From contig NC_050096.1 of the NCBI RefSeq assembly GCF_902167145.1, positions 85,432,683 to 85,496,682 on the forward strand: a DNA stretch of 64,000 nt, written 5' to 3'. Made by a program: the position numbers and the translations under genes. This document shows positions 23,240-36,717 of the stretch, one piece after another. The notes beneath the pieces were generated by a model that was not told where the DNA came from, made no database searches, and was given only the letters and a program-made list of their open reading frames with translations. The stretch comes from Zea mays. Taxonomy: Eukaryota > Streptophyta > Magnoliopsida > Poales > Poaceae. The number at the start of each line of letters is the position of its first letter. Position 1 is the stretch's first letter.

Positions 23240-26200
23240 GTTTATGCATCCGGGGGTTCAAGCTGGATTATTGATAGCGGATGCACAAACCATATGACGG
23301 GGGAGAAGAAAATGTTCACCTCCTACGTCAAGAATAAGGATTCCCAAGATTCAATCATATTCGGTGATGGGAATCAAGGCAAGGTAAAAGGGTTAGGTAA
23401 AATTGCGATTTCTAATGAGCATTCTATCTCTAATGTATTTTTAGTAGAGAGTCTTGGATATAATTTGCTATCTGTTAGTCAATTATGTCATATGGGATAC
23501 AACTGTCTGTTTACAAATGTAGATGTGTCTGTCTTTAGAAGAAGTGATGGTTCACTAGCTTTTAAGGGTGTATTAGACGGCAAACTTTATTTAGTTGATT
23601 TTGCAAAAGAAGAGGCCGGTCTAGATGCATGCTTAATGGCTAAGACTTGCATGGGCTGGCTGTGGCATCGCCGCTTAGCACATGTGGGGATGAAGAACCT
23701 CCACAAGCTTCTAAAGGGAGAACATGTGATAGGTCTAACCAATGTTCATTTTGAAAAAGATAGACCTTGTGCAGCTTGTCAAGCAGGGAAACAGGTGGGA
23801 GGAGCGCATCACAGCAAGAATGTGATGACCACTTCAAGACACCTGGAGCTGCTGCATATGGACCTCTTCGGACCCGTCGCCTATCTGAGCATAGGAGGAA
23901 GTAAGTATGGTTTAGTTATTGTTGATGACTTTTCCCGCTTCACTTGGGTGTTCTTTTTGCAGGAAAAGTCCGAAACCCAAGGGACTCTCAAACGCTTCCT
24001 CAGGAGAGCTCAAAATGAGTTTGAGCTCAAAGTGAAAAAGATAAGGAGCGACAACGGGTCCGAGTTCAAGAACCTTCAAGTGGAGGAGTTCCTTGAAGAA
24101 GAAGGGATCAAGCACGAGTTCTCCGCTCCCTACACACCACAGCAAAATGGTGTGGTAGAGAGAAAGAACAGGACGCTCATCGACATGGCAAGGACGATGC
24201 TAGGAGAGTTCAAGACCCCCGAGTGCTTTTGGACGGAAGCCGTTAACACTGCTTGCCACGCCATCAACAGGGTCTACCTTCATCGTCTCCTCAAGAAGAC
24301 GTCGTATGAGCTACTAACCGGTAACAAACCCAATGTATCATACTTTCGTGTATTTGGGAGTAAATGCTACATTCTAGTGAAGAAGGGTAGAAATTCTAAG
24401 TTTGCTCCCAAAGCTGTAGAAGGGTTTTTGTTAGGTTATGACTCAAATACAAAGGTGTATAGAGTCTTCAACAAATCATCGGGTTTGGTTGAAGTCTCTA
24501 GCGACGTTGTATTTGATGAGACTAATGGCTCTCCAAGAGAGCAAGTTGTTGATTGTGATGATGTAGATGAAGAAGATGTTCCGACGGCCGCTATACGGAC
24601 CATGGCGATTGGAGAAGTACGGCCACATGAACAAGATGAACAAGATAAACCTTCTTCCTCAACTATGGTGCATCCCCCAACCAAAGATGACGAACAGGTA
24701 CCTCAAGTGGAGGCGATTGATCAAGGGGGAGCACAAGGTGATCAAGTGATGGAGGAAGGAGCGCAACCGGCACCTCCAACCCAAGTTCGAGTGATGATTC
24801 AAAGGGATCATCCCGTCGATCAAATTCTGGGTGACATTAGCAAGGGTGTAACTACTCGATCTCGATTAGTTAATTTTTGTGAGCATTACTCCTTTGTCTC
24901 TTCTATTGAGCCTTTCAGGGTAGAAGAGGCCTTGCTAGATCCGGACTGGGTGTTAGCCATGCAGGAGGAGCTCAACAACTTCAAGCGCAATGAAGTTTGG
25001 ACACTGGTGCCTCGTCCGAAGCAAAATGTTGTGGGAACCAAGTGGGTGTTCCGCAACAAACAGGACGAGCACGGGGTGGTGACTAGGAACAAGGCTCGAC
25101 TTGTGGCAAAAGGTTATGCCCAAGTCGCAGGTTTGGATTTCGAGGAGACCTTTGCTCCTGTGGCTAGGCTAGAATCAATTCGAATCTTGCTAGCATATGC
25201 CGCTCACCATTCTTTCAGGTTGTACCAAATGGATGTGAAGAGCGCTTTCCTCAACGGGCCAATCAAGGAGGAGGTGTACGTAGAGCAACCCCCTGGCTTC
25301 GAGGATGAACGGTACCCCGACCACGTGTGTAAGCTCTCTAAGGCGCTCTATGGACTTAAGCAAGCCCCAAGAGCATGGTATGAATGCCTTAGAGATTTCT
25401 TAATTGCTAATGCTTTCAAGGTTGGGAAAGCCGATCCAACTCTTTTCACTAAGACATGTGATGGTGATTTGTTCGTGTGCCAAATTTATGTCGATGACAT
25501 AATATTTGGTTCTACTAACCAAAAGTCTTGTGAAGAGTTTAGCAGGGTGATGACGCAGAAATTCGAGATGTCGATGATGGGCGAGTTGAACTACTTCCTT
25601 GGGTTCCAAGTGAAGCAACTCAAGGACGGCACCTTCATCTCCCAAACAAAGTACACGCAAGATCTGCTAAAGCGGTTTGGGATGAAGGACGCCAAGCCCG
25701 CAAAGACTCCGATGGGAACCGACGGACACACTGACCTCAACAAAGGAGGTAAGTCCGTTGATCAAAAAGCATACCGGTCCATGATAGGTTCTTTGCTTTA
25801 TTTATGTGCTAGTAGACCGGATATTATGCTTAGCGTATGCATGTGTGCTAGATTTCAATCCGATCCTAAGGAATGTCACTTAGTGGCGGTGAAGCGAATT
25901 CTTAGATATTTGGTTGCTACGCCTTGCTTTGGGCTCTGGTATCCAAAGGGGTCTACCTTTGACTTAGTTGGATACTCAGACTCTGACTATGCTGGATGTA
26001 AGGTCGATAGGAAGAGTACATCGGGGACGTGCCAATTCTTAGGAAGGTCCCTGGTGTCATGGAATTCTAAGAAACAAACTTCCGTTGCCCTATCCACCGC
26101 TGAGGCCGAGTATGTTGCCGCAGGACAGTGTTGCGCGCAACTACTTTGGATGAGGCAAACCCTCCGGGACTTTGGCTACAATCTGAGCAAAGTCCCACTC

Positions 26201-26440
26201 CTATGTGATAATGAGAGTGCTATCCGCATGGCGGAAAATCCTGTTGAACACAGCCGCACAAAGCACATAGACATCCGGCATCACTTTCTGAGAGACCACC
26301 AGCAAAAGGGGGATATCGAAGTGTTTCATGTTAGCACCGAGAACCAGCTAGCCGATATCTTTACCAAGCCTCTAGATGAGAAGACCTTTTGCAGGCTGCG
26401 TAGTGAGCTAAATGTCTTAGATTCGCGGAACTTGGATTGA
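23234..26440 (+). CDS. Element B Pol polyprotein (1068 aa): protease, integrase, RT, RNase H
   Basis: Numbered from the TTG at 23234, the first codons being TTG CAG GTT. Aspartic protease DSG is at 14-16 ([13 protein letters not shown]). The HHCC zinc region starts near H145 and ends CAACQAGKQ. The integrase triad is D210, D273, E309, with exactly 35 residues between the last two. RT has [12 protein letters not shown] and YVDDIIFGS at about 752-760. RNase H carries D916, E957 (TAEAEY) and D992. Integrase before RT marks Ty1/copia. There is no nearby AUG and the frame is +1 to gag, so expression needs splicing, frameshifting or unusual initiation. The frame is open back to a TGA at 23198-23200. 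All catalytic residues seen are present, so the element may be active. Confidence 0.93.
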   Translation: MQVYASGGSSWIIDSGCTNHMTGEKKMFTSYVKNKDSQDSIIFGDGNQGKVKGLGKIAISNEHSISNVFLVESLGYNLLSVSQLCHMGYNCLFTNVDVSVFRRSDGSLAFKGVLDGKLYLVDFAKEEAGLDACLMAKTCMGWLWHRRLAHVGMKNLHKLLKGEHVIGLTNVHFEKDRPCAACQAGKQVGGAHHSKNVMTTSRHLELLHMDLFGPVAYLSIGGSKYGLVIVDDFSRFTWVFFLQEKSETQGTLKRFLRRAQNEFELKVKKIRSDNGSEFKNLQVEEFLEEEGIKHEFSAPYTPQQNGVVERKNRTLIDMARTMLGEFKTPECFWTEAVNTACHAINRVYLHRLLKKTSYELLTGNKPNVSYFRVFGSKCYILVKKGRNSKFAPKAVEGFLLGYDSNTKVYRVFNKSSGLVEVSSDVVFDETNGSPREQVVDCDDVDEEDVPTAAIRTMAIGEVRPHEQDEQDKPSSSTMVHPPTKDDEQVPQVEAIDQGGAQGDQVMEEGAQPAPPTQVRVMIQRDHPVDQILGDISKGVTTRSRLVNFCEHYSFVSSIEPFRVEEALLDPDWVLAMQEELNNFKRNEVWTLVPRPKQNVVGTKWVFRNKQDEHGVVTRNKARLVAKGYAQVAGLDFEETFAPVARLESIRILLAYAAHHSFRLYQMDVKSAFLNGPIKEEVYVEQPPGFEDERYPDHVCKLSKALYGLKQAPRAWYECLRDFLIANAFKVGKADPTLFTKTCDGDLFVCQIYVDDIIFGSTNQKSCEEFSRVMTQKFEMSMMGELNYFLGFQVKQLKDGTFISQTKYTQDLLKRFGMKDAKPAKTPMGTDGHTDLNKGGKSVDQKAYRSMIGSLLYLCASRPDIMLSVCMCARFQSDPKECHLVAVKRILRYLVATPCFGLWYPKGSTFDLVGYSDSDYAGCKVDRKSTSGTCQFLGRSLVSWNSKKQTSVALSTAEAEYVAAGQCCAQLLWMRQTLRDFGYNLSKVPLLCDNESAIRMAENPVEHSRTKHIDIRHHFLRDHQQKGDIEVFHVSTENQLADIFTKPLDEKTFCRLRSELNVLDSRNLD

Positions 26441-27235
26441 ATTGTCGCATACATGTGTTTATGCATTTGATCAGGTTCATTCTGCATTTTGTTGCTTAGT
26501 GTGGTGCTCAAGTTGTACGAACACTCCCTGGACCTCACAAGTCCGTTGCAAAGTGATGCACATGTTTAGGGGGAGATGTGTTACAACTTGACCCTTTGAG
26601 ACTAACCATTTGCTTGAGTTTGATTGATTTAGTCTCGAAGGTGGATTGAAAGGGGAAAGGTGAACTTGGTCCATGCAAGACTTCCACTGCACTCCGATGA
26701 GAGGGTAACTTATTCCAAGTTCATCTCTATGATCTTATTGCCTTTGTACTCTTAATTGAAGATTTTGGTGAGGCAATGGGGTTAAAAGGCCAAGATTAAT
26801 CCCGTTTTGGTGCTTGATGCCAAAGGGGGAGAAAATAAAGGCCAAAGCAATAAATGGATCAGCTACCACTTGAGAGATTTTGAAAATAGTAGAATAGAGT
26901 TTTTGTTGTGTCAAAAAACTTTTATTGTCTCTATTGTCAAAAGTTGGCTTCTTGTGGAGAGAAGTGTTGATTATGGGCTTCTTGTGGGGAGAAGTGTTGA
27001 TTATGGGGAGTTTTTGAAATCTTTGATCAATATCTTTTGGAATGACTCTCTTTATGCCTCAACATGTGTGTTTGACATAGAAATAGAGATTTGAGTTTGA
27101 TTTGCAAAAACAAACCAAGTGGTGGCAAAGGATGATCCATATATGCCAAAATTGAATCAAAACCAATTTGAGTTTTCATTTGAAGTGATTTTGCACTTGT
27201 TCTAGTTGCTTTATGTTGTGTTGGCATAAATCACC
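26441..27235 (+). other. Element B 3' untranslated region
   Basis: Non-coding stretch between pol and the polypurine tract; the same arrangement is found in D. Only short chance ORFs; no env-like gene. Confidence 0.75.
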
Positions 27236-27249
27236 AAAAAGGGGGAGAT
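27236..27249 (+). other. Polypurine tract of element B
   Basis: AAAAAGGGGGAGAT directly before the 3' LTR; primes plus-strand DNA synthesis. Confidence 0.85.
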
Positions 27250-28526
27250 TGAAAGGGAAATGTGCCCTTGGGGCATTTCTAAGTATTTTGGTGATTGAGT
27301 GCCAACTCAAGTGCTTAAATGTGAATTTATGCAATGGATGAACAAAGTGCAAATCTAGAGCAAAGGTATGTTTCTAAGTCTTAGTACATTGGTTTTGTGT
27401 ACTAATATATTTGTCTAAGTGTTAGAAACAGAAAGAAGAAGAGAAGAGAAGACTTGGCTGTGTGCAGCCAAGGAGCTGCTTCGGTCTGGGGCACCGGACT
27501 GTCCGGTGGTGCACCGGACAGTGTCCGGTGCGCCAGGCCGCCTCGGCCGAAGAGGCCGCTCTCGGGTTTTTCTCCGGCGACTTCGGCTAAAATTCACCGG
27601 ACTGTCCGGTGTACACCGGACTGTCCGGTGTACACCGGACTGTCCGGTGAGCCAACGGTCGGCCAGGCCAACGGTCGGCCGCGCGATCGGCGCGCGACAC
27701 GTGGCCGAGCCAACGGTCGGAAAGATACACCGGACTGTCCGGTGTGCACCGGACATGTCCGGTGCGCCAACGGTGCGCAGATCTGACTCAGACAGCAACG
27801 GTCGGATGCGCTGTTTATGGAAACAAATCGGGCACCGGACAGTGTCCGGTGTGCACCGGACTGTCCGGTGCGCCACGAGACAGAAGGCACAGATGGCCTT
27901 CCAGATTTGTTCCCAACGGCTCCTAGCTGCCTTGGGGCTATAAAAGGGACCCCTTGGCGCATGGAGGAGTACACCAAGCATTCCTACAACTCTTCTAAAC
28001 ACCAAGACATCAATCTCACGCATTCGTTTCATTGTGATAGCATATAGAGCTCTTGTGGAGTTGTGAACTCTTTGTGTTGCATTGCGAGCTCTTGTTGTGA
28101 CTTGTGTGCGTGTTGTTGCTCTGATTTTCGAGTCTTGTGTGCGTTGCTCATTCCCACCTTACTCCGTATTTCTTTGTGAACTCAATTGTAAGGGCAAGAG
28201 ACTCCAAGTTGTGGAGATTCCTCGCAAACGGGAAAAGATCAAAGGAAAGAAAAACACCGTGGTATTCAAGTTGATCATTGGATCACTTGAGAGGAGTTGA
28301 GTGCAACTCTCGTCCGTTGGGACGCCACAACGTGGAAGTAGGCAAGTTTTGTACTTGGCCGAACCACGGGATAAATCTCTGTGTCTTCTCTGTGATTGTC
28401 ATTTTGTGCAAGATCTCCTCCTTAGCCACTTGGCAACTATTGTGCTAACCTCTAACAAGTTGTTGTGGCTATAAGTTAAGATTTTACAGGATCACCTATT
28501 CACCCCCCCCCCTCTAGGTGCTCTCA
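27250..28526 (+). repeat. 3' LTR of element B (1277 bp)
   Basis: Same as the 5' LTR except about four substitutions, two extra Cs near the end and one more 19-bp TACACCGGACTGTCCGGTG unit (three palindromes in a row at about 27595-27650 against two). Confidence 0.95.
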
Positions 28527-28531
28527 ATAGA
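28527..28531. repeat. Target-site duplication ATAGA of element B, right
   Basis: Matches 19534-19538; the pol of A resumes in frame (..AYR-VFNKS..). Confidence 0.95.
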
Positions 28532-29754
28532 GTCTTTAACAAGTCCACTGGACTAGTTGAAGTCTCTTGTGACATTGTGTTTGATGAGACTAGCGGCTCT
28601 CAAGTAGAGCAAGTTGATCTTGATGAGCTAGATGATGAAGAGGCTCCATGCGTCACGCTAAGGAACATGTCCATTGGGAATGTGTGTCCTAAGGAATCCG
28701 AGGAGCCTCCACATGCACAACATCAACCATCTTCCTCAATGCAAACATCTCCACCAACTCAAGATGAGGATCAAGCTCAAGATGATGATGATGAAGATCA
28801 AGAGGAGCCACCTCAAGAGGAGGACAATGATCAAGGGGGAGATGCTAATAGTCAAGACAAGGAAGATGATGAGGGTCAAAGACCGCCACACCCAAGAGTC
28901 CACCAAGCAATACAACGAGATCATCCCGTGAACACCATCCTCGGCGATATTCAAAAGGGGGTAACCACTCGATCTCGTGTTGCTCATTTTTTGAACATTA
29001 CTCATTTGTGTCTTCTATTGAGCCATACAGGGTAGAAAATGTATTAAGGGATTCGGATTGGGTGTTGGCTATGCAAGAGGAACTCAACAACTTCACAAGG
29101 AATGAGGTATGACATTTAGTTCCACGTCCTAACCAAAATGTTGTAGGAACCAAGTGAGTCTTCCGCAACAAGCAAGATGAGCATGGTGTGGTGACAAGGA
29201 ACAAAGCCCGACTTGTGGCCAAAGGATATTCACAAGTCGAAGGTTTGAATTTCAGTGAAACCTATGCACCCGTAGCTAGACTTGAGTCAATTCGTATATT
29301 ACTTGCCTATGCTACTTACCATGGCTTCAAGCTTTATCAAATGGACGTGAAGAGTGCCTTCCTCAATGGACCAATCAAGGAAGAGGTCTATGTTGAGCAA
29401 CCTCCCGGCTTTGAAGATAGTGAGTACCCTAACCATGTTTATAAACTCTCTAAAGCGCTTTATGGGCTCAAGCAAGCCCCAAGAGCATGGTATGAATGCC
29501 TAAGAGATTTTCTTATCGTTAATGGCTTCAAAGTCGGAAAAGCCGATCCTACTCTCTTTACTAAAACTATTAAAAATGATTTGTTTGTATGCCAAATTTA
29601 TGTTGATGATATCATATTTGGGTCTACTAACAAATCTACTTGTGAAGAGTTTAGTAGGATAATGGTTCAAAAATTCGAGATGTCTATGATGGGAGAGTTG
29701 AAGTATTTTCTAGGATTTCAAGTCAAGCAACTCCAAGAGGGCACCTTCATTAGC

Positions 29755-29939
29755 TGGAACGATTCCAGGTGTAATCCGACACAAACGAACAAGACCTAAT
29801 CAAAGTTTATATAAATTAGAGAAGCAATCCGGTTAGAAATCGTTCTGATCCACCAATCCGGCACAAACGAACGTGCGCTAATAGTACTGGGTCCACCGCT
29901 GCCCGTCCGGATGTACAGTATCGATGAATAATTAACTAA
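29755..29939. mobile_element. MITE-like remnant next to truncated element A
   Basis: AATCCGACACAAACGAACAAG near 29772 and AATCCGGCACAAACGAACGTG near 29853 are direct near-copies, similar to ends of grass hAT-type MITEs (read inverted as GTTCGTTTGTGTCGGATT). Borders are uncertain. It forms the left flank of Helitron 1. Confidence 0.4.
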
Positions 29940-29968
29940 CTAGGTATATACCCGTGCGTTGCTACGGA
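29940..29968 (-). other. Helitron 1 3' terminus: hairpin plus CTAG
   Basis: Minus strand CCGTAGCAACGCACGG, then GTATATAC and CTAG, the standard Helitron 3' end. Confidence 0.8.
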
Positions 29969-29969
29969 A

Positions 29970-31862
29970 TCAACACATTTTATTAACATACATTGAGATT
30001 AATACATTTTATTAAGATACATTGAGATTGTGAATACAAATGTGAATATCGATTGTCCCCAAGCGAACGTAGATGGATGGGTTGTCCTCGGTTGCAGTCG
30101 ATCTTAGTTGGGTAGCTCGTCGCTACGGCTATATATCACATAGTTAAATCTTATTTAAATGGAATAATTATTCAAACACGTCCAAATCTTTACAATAAAG
30201 TACCATAAAGATAATTCAATACATTTCTATTGCAATCATTTGAATACTAAGGCAAATGCAAAGGATTGAGAACTCATAATAAAGTATCAATTGTTTCTGT
30301 GCATACAAGCTTAGTGGTCCAAAGGTAGCTAGCAAGTGGTACCCATATAAGAGTATATTAGTCTGGGTGGCTCCATGATAATGACACCAATCTAGAGTTC
30401 TGTATTGCACCTGCTAGAGTCCAATGAATCAAGCTTACCAAAGTTTTAGTTTAAAACAGACAGTTTAACCTTCATTCAGAAATCAGAAGCACTGAACCCG
30501 GTAACAGTTCTTCTGAAGATTTTTTTCTCTCATACAGGAAATATTGGCAAACATTCATTTCAGGTTATCAAACATCTAAGGAATACAATGCTATGAATCT
30601 TGCTACCAAGCAGATAGAGAATTGTTATTACCGAAAAATAGGTTATTCTAAATGCAGCATGTGATTCAGTCCAACGATAGGAAAAAATCCAGGCACACTT
30701 TTTTCATACTTCATGTCCGGTCCAAATTGGGGTCTTCCAATTTGATTGTGGTAAAGCACAAAAGTAGGTGGAGTGTGAGACCTTAACCACAAGTAGAACT
30801 AAAGAATAATGTTCTTTTCCAGTTTTGCACGTGCCGGATATTGAACAAATGAAAAATCCAGCATTTACAAATTGTGGAACATGACATACATTCAGGTTGC
30901 ACGACTGCTGCCATTAAAAATGAATGTATACTATTTAGACCATTTACAAATTGTGATGTGAAAACCTTCTGCAACATAAAAAGTGGGCCAACAGGGTAAA
31001 TAGAGTCGACTCACACAACTTCTTTAGTTTCAGTACAATCTTTGCTTACACAAAACAATCAGCCGAAGGTAAAATCTTACACACTCTAGTTGCAAAGTGA
31101 GCAGGATTAGTAGACACCATCCGCAGTCGAGTAAAGCTTTCTTTTGTTCTACCCATCAAAACCAAACTGTTGCTTTCTCTGTCGAGTCGATGGACTTTGT
31201 CTCACAAGGCACAGGGAAAAGATATCTTTAGAGCCCCTAAGATTACACATTAAAGATTATTAAAGCTCAGATGCAAAACCAAGGATGAAATTACTTTTCT
31301 TCATTGTGGTGAACAAGAAAAAAGTGCCAAAATTTTGACGAGTCACATAGATTAAACAATAGACAAGAAGATACCCAGAGGGCTCAATCCATAGAAGTAT
31401 ATGATCCCCTGGATGGAGCGGGTAACTAAACAAAAAAGTAAGGTAGAAGTGTCAGATCTAGAACATCAGTTAATAGGTAGTATTCTGACTAAACAACACA
31501 AAGTATTATGTTCGATATTACCATCGTGCGGAGGATTATGATGATTCTTATTATTATCACAAGTACAATACAATTATCAGGAATTAATATGTGCATTTCT
31601 GAAAAAGTACCAAAGTCATGCATACTGGTATACATGGGCCATGACAGGAAATTCACTGCAAGGATTTAAATAATCGTCGTGTATTCAAAATAGCATAAAG
31701 GTTTCAGTTTTCCCAATGTTGCATAGCAAAAAAAACACTAACCAGACTGTGGGTTTGGAAGATATATTGTGCCGGTAGAAGACACCTAACAGGTTGCAGA
31801 GGCGATTCTGTCCTAAGTTTCCATGATACATCCGGAGCTCCTAGTCAGTTCGCATTTGATAT
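29970..31862. other. Helitron 1 interior without recognised gene
   Basis: AT-rich sequence downstream of the ARF fragment; part is probably the captured ARF 3' UTR and flank. Around 31375-31420 the minus strand could encode HILLLWIEPSG between splice-like sites, but I cannot identify it. Confidence 0.4.
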
Positions 31863-33447
<1,585 letters not shown>

Positions 33448-34546
33448 CTGTTTTCATTAAACGAGTACAAGTCAGTCAAAATGTGATAAAACATGTAAAT
33501 TACTGCATTAATATAGAGATGCTAAGGCTAAGACCAAGCACATTCCCAATTTCCCATGTCTAAATTGAGAGGATTAAGGGAAGACCTCTTGGCTATGTAT
33601 AATAATCTCATTCAACCCTTGGCTATTTTATAACAAACACCTTTCCACTAAGACCAAGTATAAAATGAATTACTGAACTTAACCGTAGGATAAAAGTTGG
33701 AGAAGATAGAAGGGGAATGGCATTCAAGGATAGATGCTAAATCGAACATTCTTGGTGCCATTATTATATATTCTAACCTCACACAGCACAGAACAAGTAC
33801 TTCTCCCCCACTTTACAGAGACCAGTATAAATGGGCGGTGCTACCAAATGAAATTAATAAAAAGTTAAAAACAATATTTCTAATAAAAGTTTCGATGCAA
33901 AAGCAGAGTACGTACATGATGGGCATATGTGAAATTGGAGCAATCAACATTGGCATGCCCACTAAAATAATTAAACGATATGGTCTCTCGAACAATGTTA
34001 TATCAGTCCTAGTATAACTCAAGTGCATATTTGAACAACAACCTCTATGTTCTGAGTTCTGACAACACCAAAACACATAGTAAAATGTTAGTATCAGATA
34101 AAAGTAGTTTCCTTTGCCTACTTTTTATATGCAATGCATGATCTTTCCCTATACACAGACAAAACACCTGGTATTATGCGTCGAGTCATAATAGGGATAG
34201 TATTATTTTCTAACCTATTGCACTGCAGCTGCATGATCTCTTTAACGATCAATTATTTAACAGCTAGAGGTAATGGTAAGACATCATTGCAGTTTTATCT
34301 TCCTCGCTAGGAGTAGACGCCTTTGCTCCATTGCTGCATTATGTTCAAGCGGAGCAGAGAATACAGAACGATAAGATTAGCAACCAGGTCCATCAGATGG
34401 GCAGACACACAGAGTAGCGAAAAACAAACCATGCGAGAACAGAAAACTGAGGGGAAAAAGGCCAGGCGACGAAATCATTAAAGTGTGGCGCCATAGATGG
34501 GCGGGAGGCGAGGAGAGCGTGTGGGAACAGTATGCCATAGCCGTAC

Positions 34547-34873
34547 CTCCAGGGGCGTGTGGCCTTGGAGCTTCCTCGCCGCCTCGAGATCCGAGCTGGG
34601 GGCAGCGGCACGCTCACCGCCGCGGCCGAGGAAGAAGCGGAGTCGGCGGTGGATCCCCCGGGGCGGCGCGTGCCCGAGCGTGTGGGCCAGGGGGCAAAGG
34701 AAGTGCTCGAGGATGGCCATGGCGAGGAACATGGACACGAGGATGGCGGTGGCCACGAACCCGAACGATACTGCGCTCACGCCACTGTCTAGCTTCCACC
34801 ACCGCATCTCCTCCTCCGCCGCGGGCACAACCGCTGGGGGCATCGCAAGCCCGTCGCGCGCGACGGCAGCCAT
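34547..34873 (-). pseudogene. First exon of an uncharacterised plant membrane protein (109 aa), captured
   Basis: The minus strand reads MAAVARDGLAMPP.., then MRWWKLDSGVSAVSFGF and VATAILVSMFLAMAIL, a hydrophobic membrane span near 34-56, followed by a basic stretch and KLQGHTPLE. It ends in phase 0 at a good donor (GAG/GTACGG). It reads like exon 1 of a conserved plant protein of unknown function, but the remaining exons are not in the window. About 1.1 kb downstream on the same strand the ARF exons begin, also in phase 0, so a spliced chimera is conceivable. Confidence 0.65.
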
Positions 34874-35040
34874 TGTTGTTCCAGTCTCCGACGACGCCGG
34901 TCACGGCCCGCGGTCGCGATGCGCCATTGCTGGCTCGCTTCGCTCGAGTAGGGTGTGGTGGAGTGGTGTGGGTTGGCTTCCGAACCCGAACTCGGACCTT
35001 TCACCTTTGGAGTTCCTGGCTTTCTCTGCCGCGTCGTCGT

Positions 35041-35262
35041 GACGCGGAGAGATCTGGGAGGAGGAGCGAAGGACGGGAAGTTGCCGAACCCGAACCTGCC
35101 GTACCGGGAGGACTGCTGGAGCGAGGGCGAGACGGCCGCGCTCGTCGACGCCTGGGGCTCGCGCTACCTCGACCTCAACCGTGGGAGCCTCCGCCGGCCG
35201 CAGTGGCAGGAGGTCGCCGACGCCGTCAACTCTCGCCCCGGGGCCTCCGCGCGCCGCCAGAC
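35041..35262 (+). pseudogene. Trihelix transcription factor fragment, captured
   Basis: The plus strand encodes [40 protein letters not shown] and [18 protein letters not shown]. This is the start of the MYB/SANT-like DNA-binding domain of plant trihelix (ASIL/GT) factors. After ARR the similarity stops and the expected TDVQCKNRIDTLKKKYK block is missing. It is antisense to the other captured pieces and to the Helitron. The ORF extends both ways only by chance. Confidence 0.75.
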
Positions 35263-35368
35263 GAACAGGGGATCTGGGGGCGACGCACGCGGGGGTAGGG
35301 TACATAGGATGGACGGTCCGGATAAGCACTTGCGTCCCCAGCCCCGGCAGGATCGCCGTCGCAGCCAT
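35263..35368 (-). pseudogene. Unidentified captured first exon
   Basis: The minus strand starts [20 protein letters not shown] and continues [14 protein letters not shown] until it meets the trihelix fragment. GC-rich sequence upstream (to 35620) looks like a gene 5' region. I do not recognise the protein. Confidence 0.4.
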
Positions 35369-35645
35369 CGGTCGTAGGCTACTACTCCAACAGCGCTAGG
35401 GTTTGCTTCGGCTCGCGGATGGGGCGGTTTGTGCGCGTGATCCGTGGGCAGTTGGGGAATCTCGGCGTGGGGGGCGGGCGTGAGGGGGAGGGGAATCGTG
35501 GCGGCGGGGGCAGCGCGTGATCCGCGGCCGTTAGGGAATCGCGGCGGGTGTGGTGCGGGCGTGCGCGTTATCTGCGGGTGGAAGGGGATGCGGCGTTGGG
35601 TAGAGGCGGGGGCAGTCTACAGTTCGCTCTTAATAGTTGTAGAGA

Positions 35646-36573
35646 TATTGCCATATACAAGATTTTCGTATATACTATCATTAGTTACCTTGAAAGCAGC
35701 ATAATCATCGGGGGAGACAGCAAATTGATGTCCGCGCAACTCGCCGTGTGTGTGGGGTAAAATGCACGGTACGCAACGCAACCGCAAGACCTGTGTGTGG
35801 TCCTGCTTCTCCTTTACCCGAAACCGTACGTACGTGTCTCTTTCGTACCACGACGCGCACACAGTACAGTAGTGCCTGCTGGGATGCATATGGATGGAGT
35901 ATGCGATGGGTCGGATCGTCTGTTTCTGGGGGTGGGGAAGAGGGGCGCGGTGGACGACGAGCTCCTGGTCCTGGGGGGTCAGTATCAGACAGTGGTCACA
36001 TTGTCACGTCGCTCCACCGCGAAGATACACCGGTTGGTCGATGACAGCCGGAGAACATGCATGTCATGCCTACGAATCGACAACGACAAAAGGTAGTCTG
36101 AATCGGAAGAGAGAGAGAGAGAGAAAAACAAACCTTTCGTGTCCATGTCGAAGGACAGTGAGTAGTTCATCCAGCTTGTTCCGGTTAGCGTTTGTTTAGT
36201 CAAGTCTGGTTACTGGAAACAGGGAACGGGTAGAGACATCCTTGGTCTGTTCAAAGAAGATGCCAGTGGCCGGTGGGAGGCTCTGATCTGCCTGGCAGGT
36301 CGCCGGAGAAATTGTGTAATGCCGCACCCGTGGCCGCTGCCGATCACAACGACGTGAGTCACAAGCAGATTGGTAGGATCGGGAGAAGGAGCAAGGGGCC
36401 AAAACCCTGATGCTCACTTTTCTGTTTTTGATCTGGAATGGTCCGCCACACACAGCGTTCTGCCTTTTTCAGGCTACAGCCAACCTGACAAGTGGGCCAC
36501 ACTCGCACCACTGTCACAACACACGCACAACCGGGTTCCTTATTACAGACTTAACGTAAATACTTGGTCCCTA
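35646..36573. other. Spacer between the Helitrons, unassigned
   Basis: Contains on the minus strand an exon-like piece RGHQFAVSPDDYAAFK followed by GTAACT near 35690-35740, unidentified, and a (GA)n run. No complete gene seen. Confidence 0.35.
36107..36124. repeat. (GA)n microsatellite
   Basis: About nine GA units. Confidence 0.85.
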
Positions 36574-36576
36574 TTA

Positions 36577-36714
36577 GGCTTGGTTTGGGTACTCTAGGAA
36601 TGAGACGGATTGAAGTGGATTGAGATGTATTGGGAGAGTTTTTGATCTATTGGGGATTTAAACACTCTTCAATCTCTCCAAACCACTTCAATCCAAGAGT
36701 ACCCAAACTAGGCC
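36577..36714. mobile_element. Tourist-like MITE (138 bp)
   Basis: GGCTTGGTTTGGGTACTCT and its inverse AGAGTACCCAAACTAGGCC form the ends. TTA flanks both sides (36574-36576 and 36715-36717). Inner GATTGAAGTGG / CCACTTCAATC also pair. Confidence 0.85.
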
Positions 36715-36717
36715 TTA

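Larger units (their letters stand above)
19539..28526 (+). mobile_element. Copia element B, full length (8988 bp), Opie/Ji type
   Basis: It has two LTRs, a tRNA-Met primer-binding site, an open gag (793 aa), an open pol (1068 aa), a polypurine tract and a perfect ATAGA target duplication. By eye the LTRs differ by about four substitutions plus two length changes (a 19-bp repeat unit and two Cs), so insertion was recent. It sits inside the integrase-RT linker of A, in the same orientation. Gag and pol are in different frames. No env-like ORF is seen. Confidence 0.95.
14475..29754 (+). mobile_element. Copia element A (SIRE/Maximus lineage), decayed, 3'-truncated, split by element B
   Basis: A consists of 14475-19538 and 28527-29754 (one ATAGA copy is the duplication made by B). 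It has a 5' LTR, primer-binding site, gag and pol up to the end of the reverse transcriptase, in the copia order protease-integrase-RT. At 29754 the pol sequence stops after GTFIS and unrelated MITE-like sequence begins, so RNase H and the 3' LTR are missing. The 5 bp left of the LTR are GCCAC; no partner can be found. Confidence 0.9.
18321..29754 (+). pseudogene. Element A pol, broken (18321-19538 joined to 28527-29754)
   Basis: Pol begins at GTT TAT GCA after a TTTTGTAG motif. Visible parts are the protease motif [13 protein letters not shown], the HHCC zinc region, integrase with RSDNGTEF and NGVMERKNRT, then after B the RT with [12 protein letters not shown] and YVDDIIFGS. Defects are a TGA at 18747-18749 (CGA in relatives), a deletion frameshift near 28988, TGA at 29110-29112 and TGA at 29155-29157 (both tryptophan codons in relatives), and the 3' truncation. 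Several are C-to-T or G-to-A changes, as expected from methylcytosine decay. Confidence 0.9.

Noticed and set aside
26441..27235. An envelope-like gene after pol, as in some SIRE elements
   Set aside because: Only ORFs under 100 codons without membrane or signal features in B, and the same in D and E.
34483..35298. 271-aa plus-strand ORF
   Set aside because: It runs through the captured membrane-protein exon antisense and then the trihelix piece in a wrong frame.
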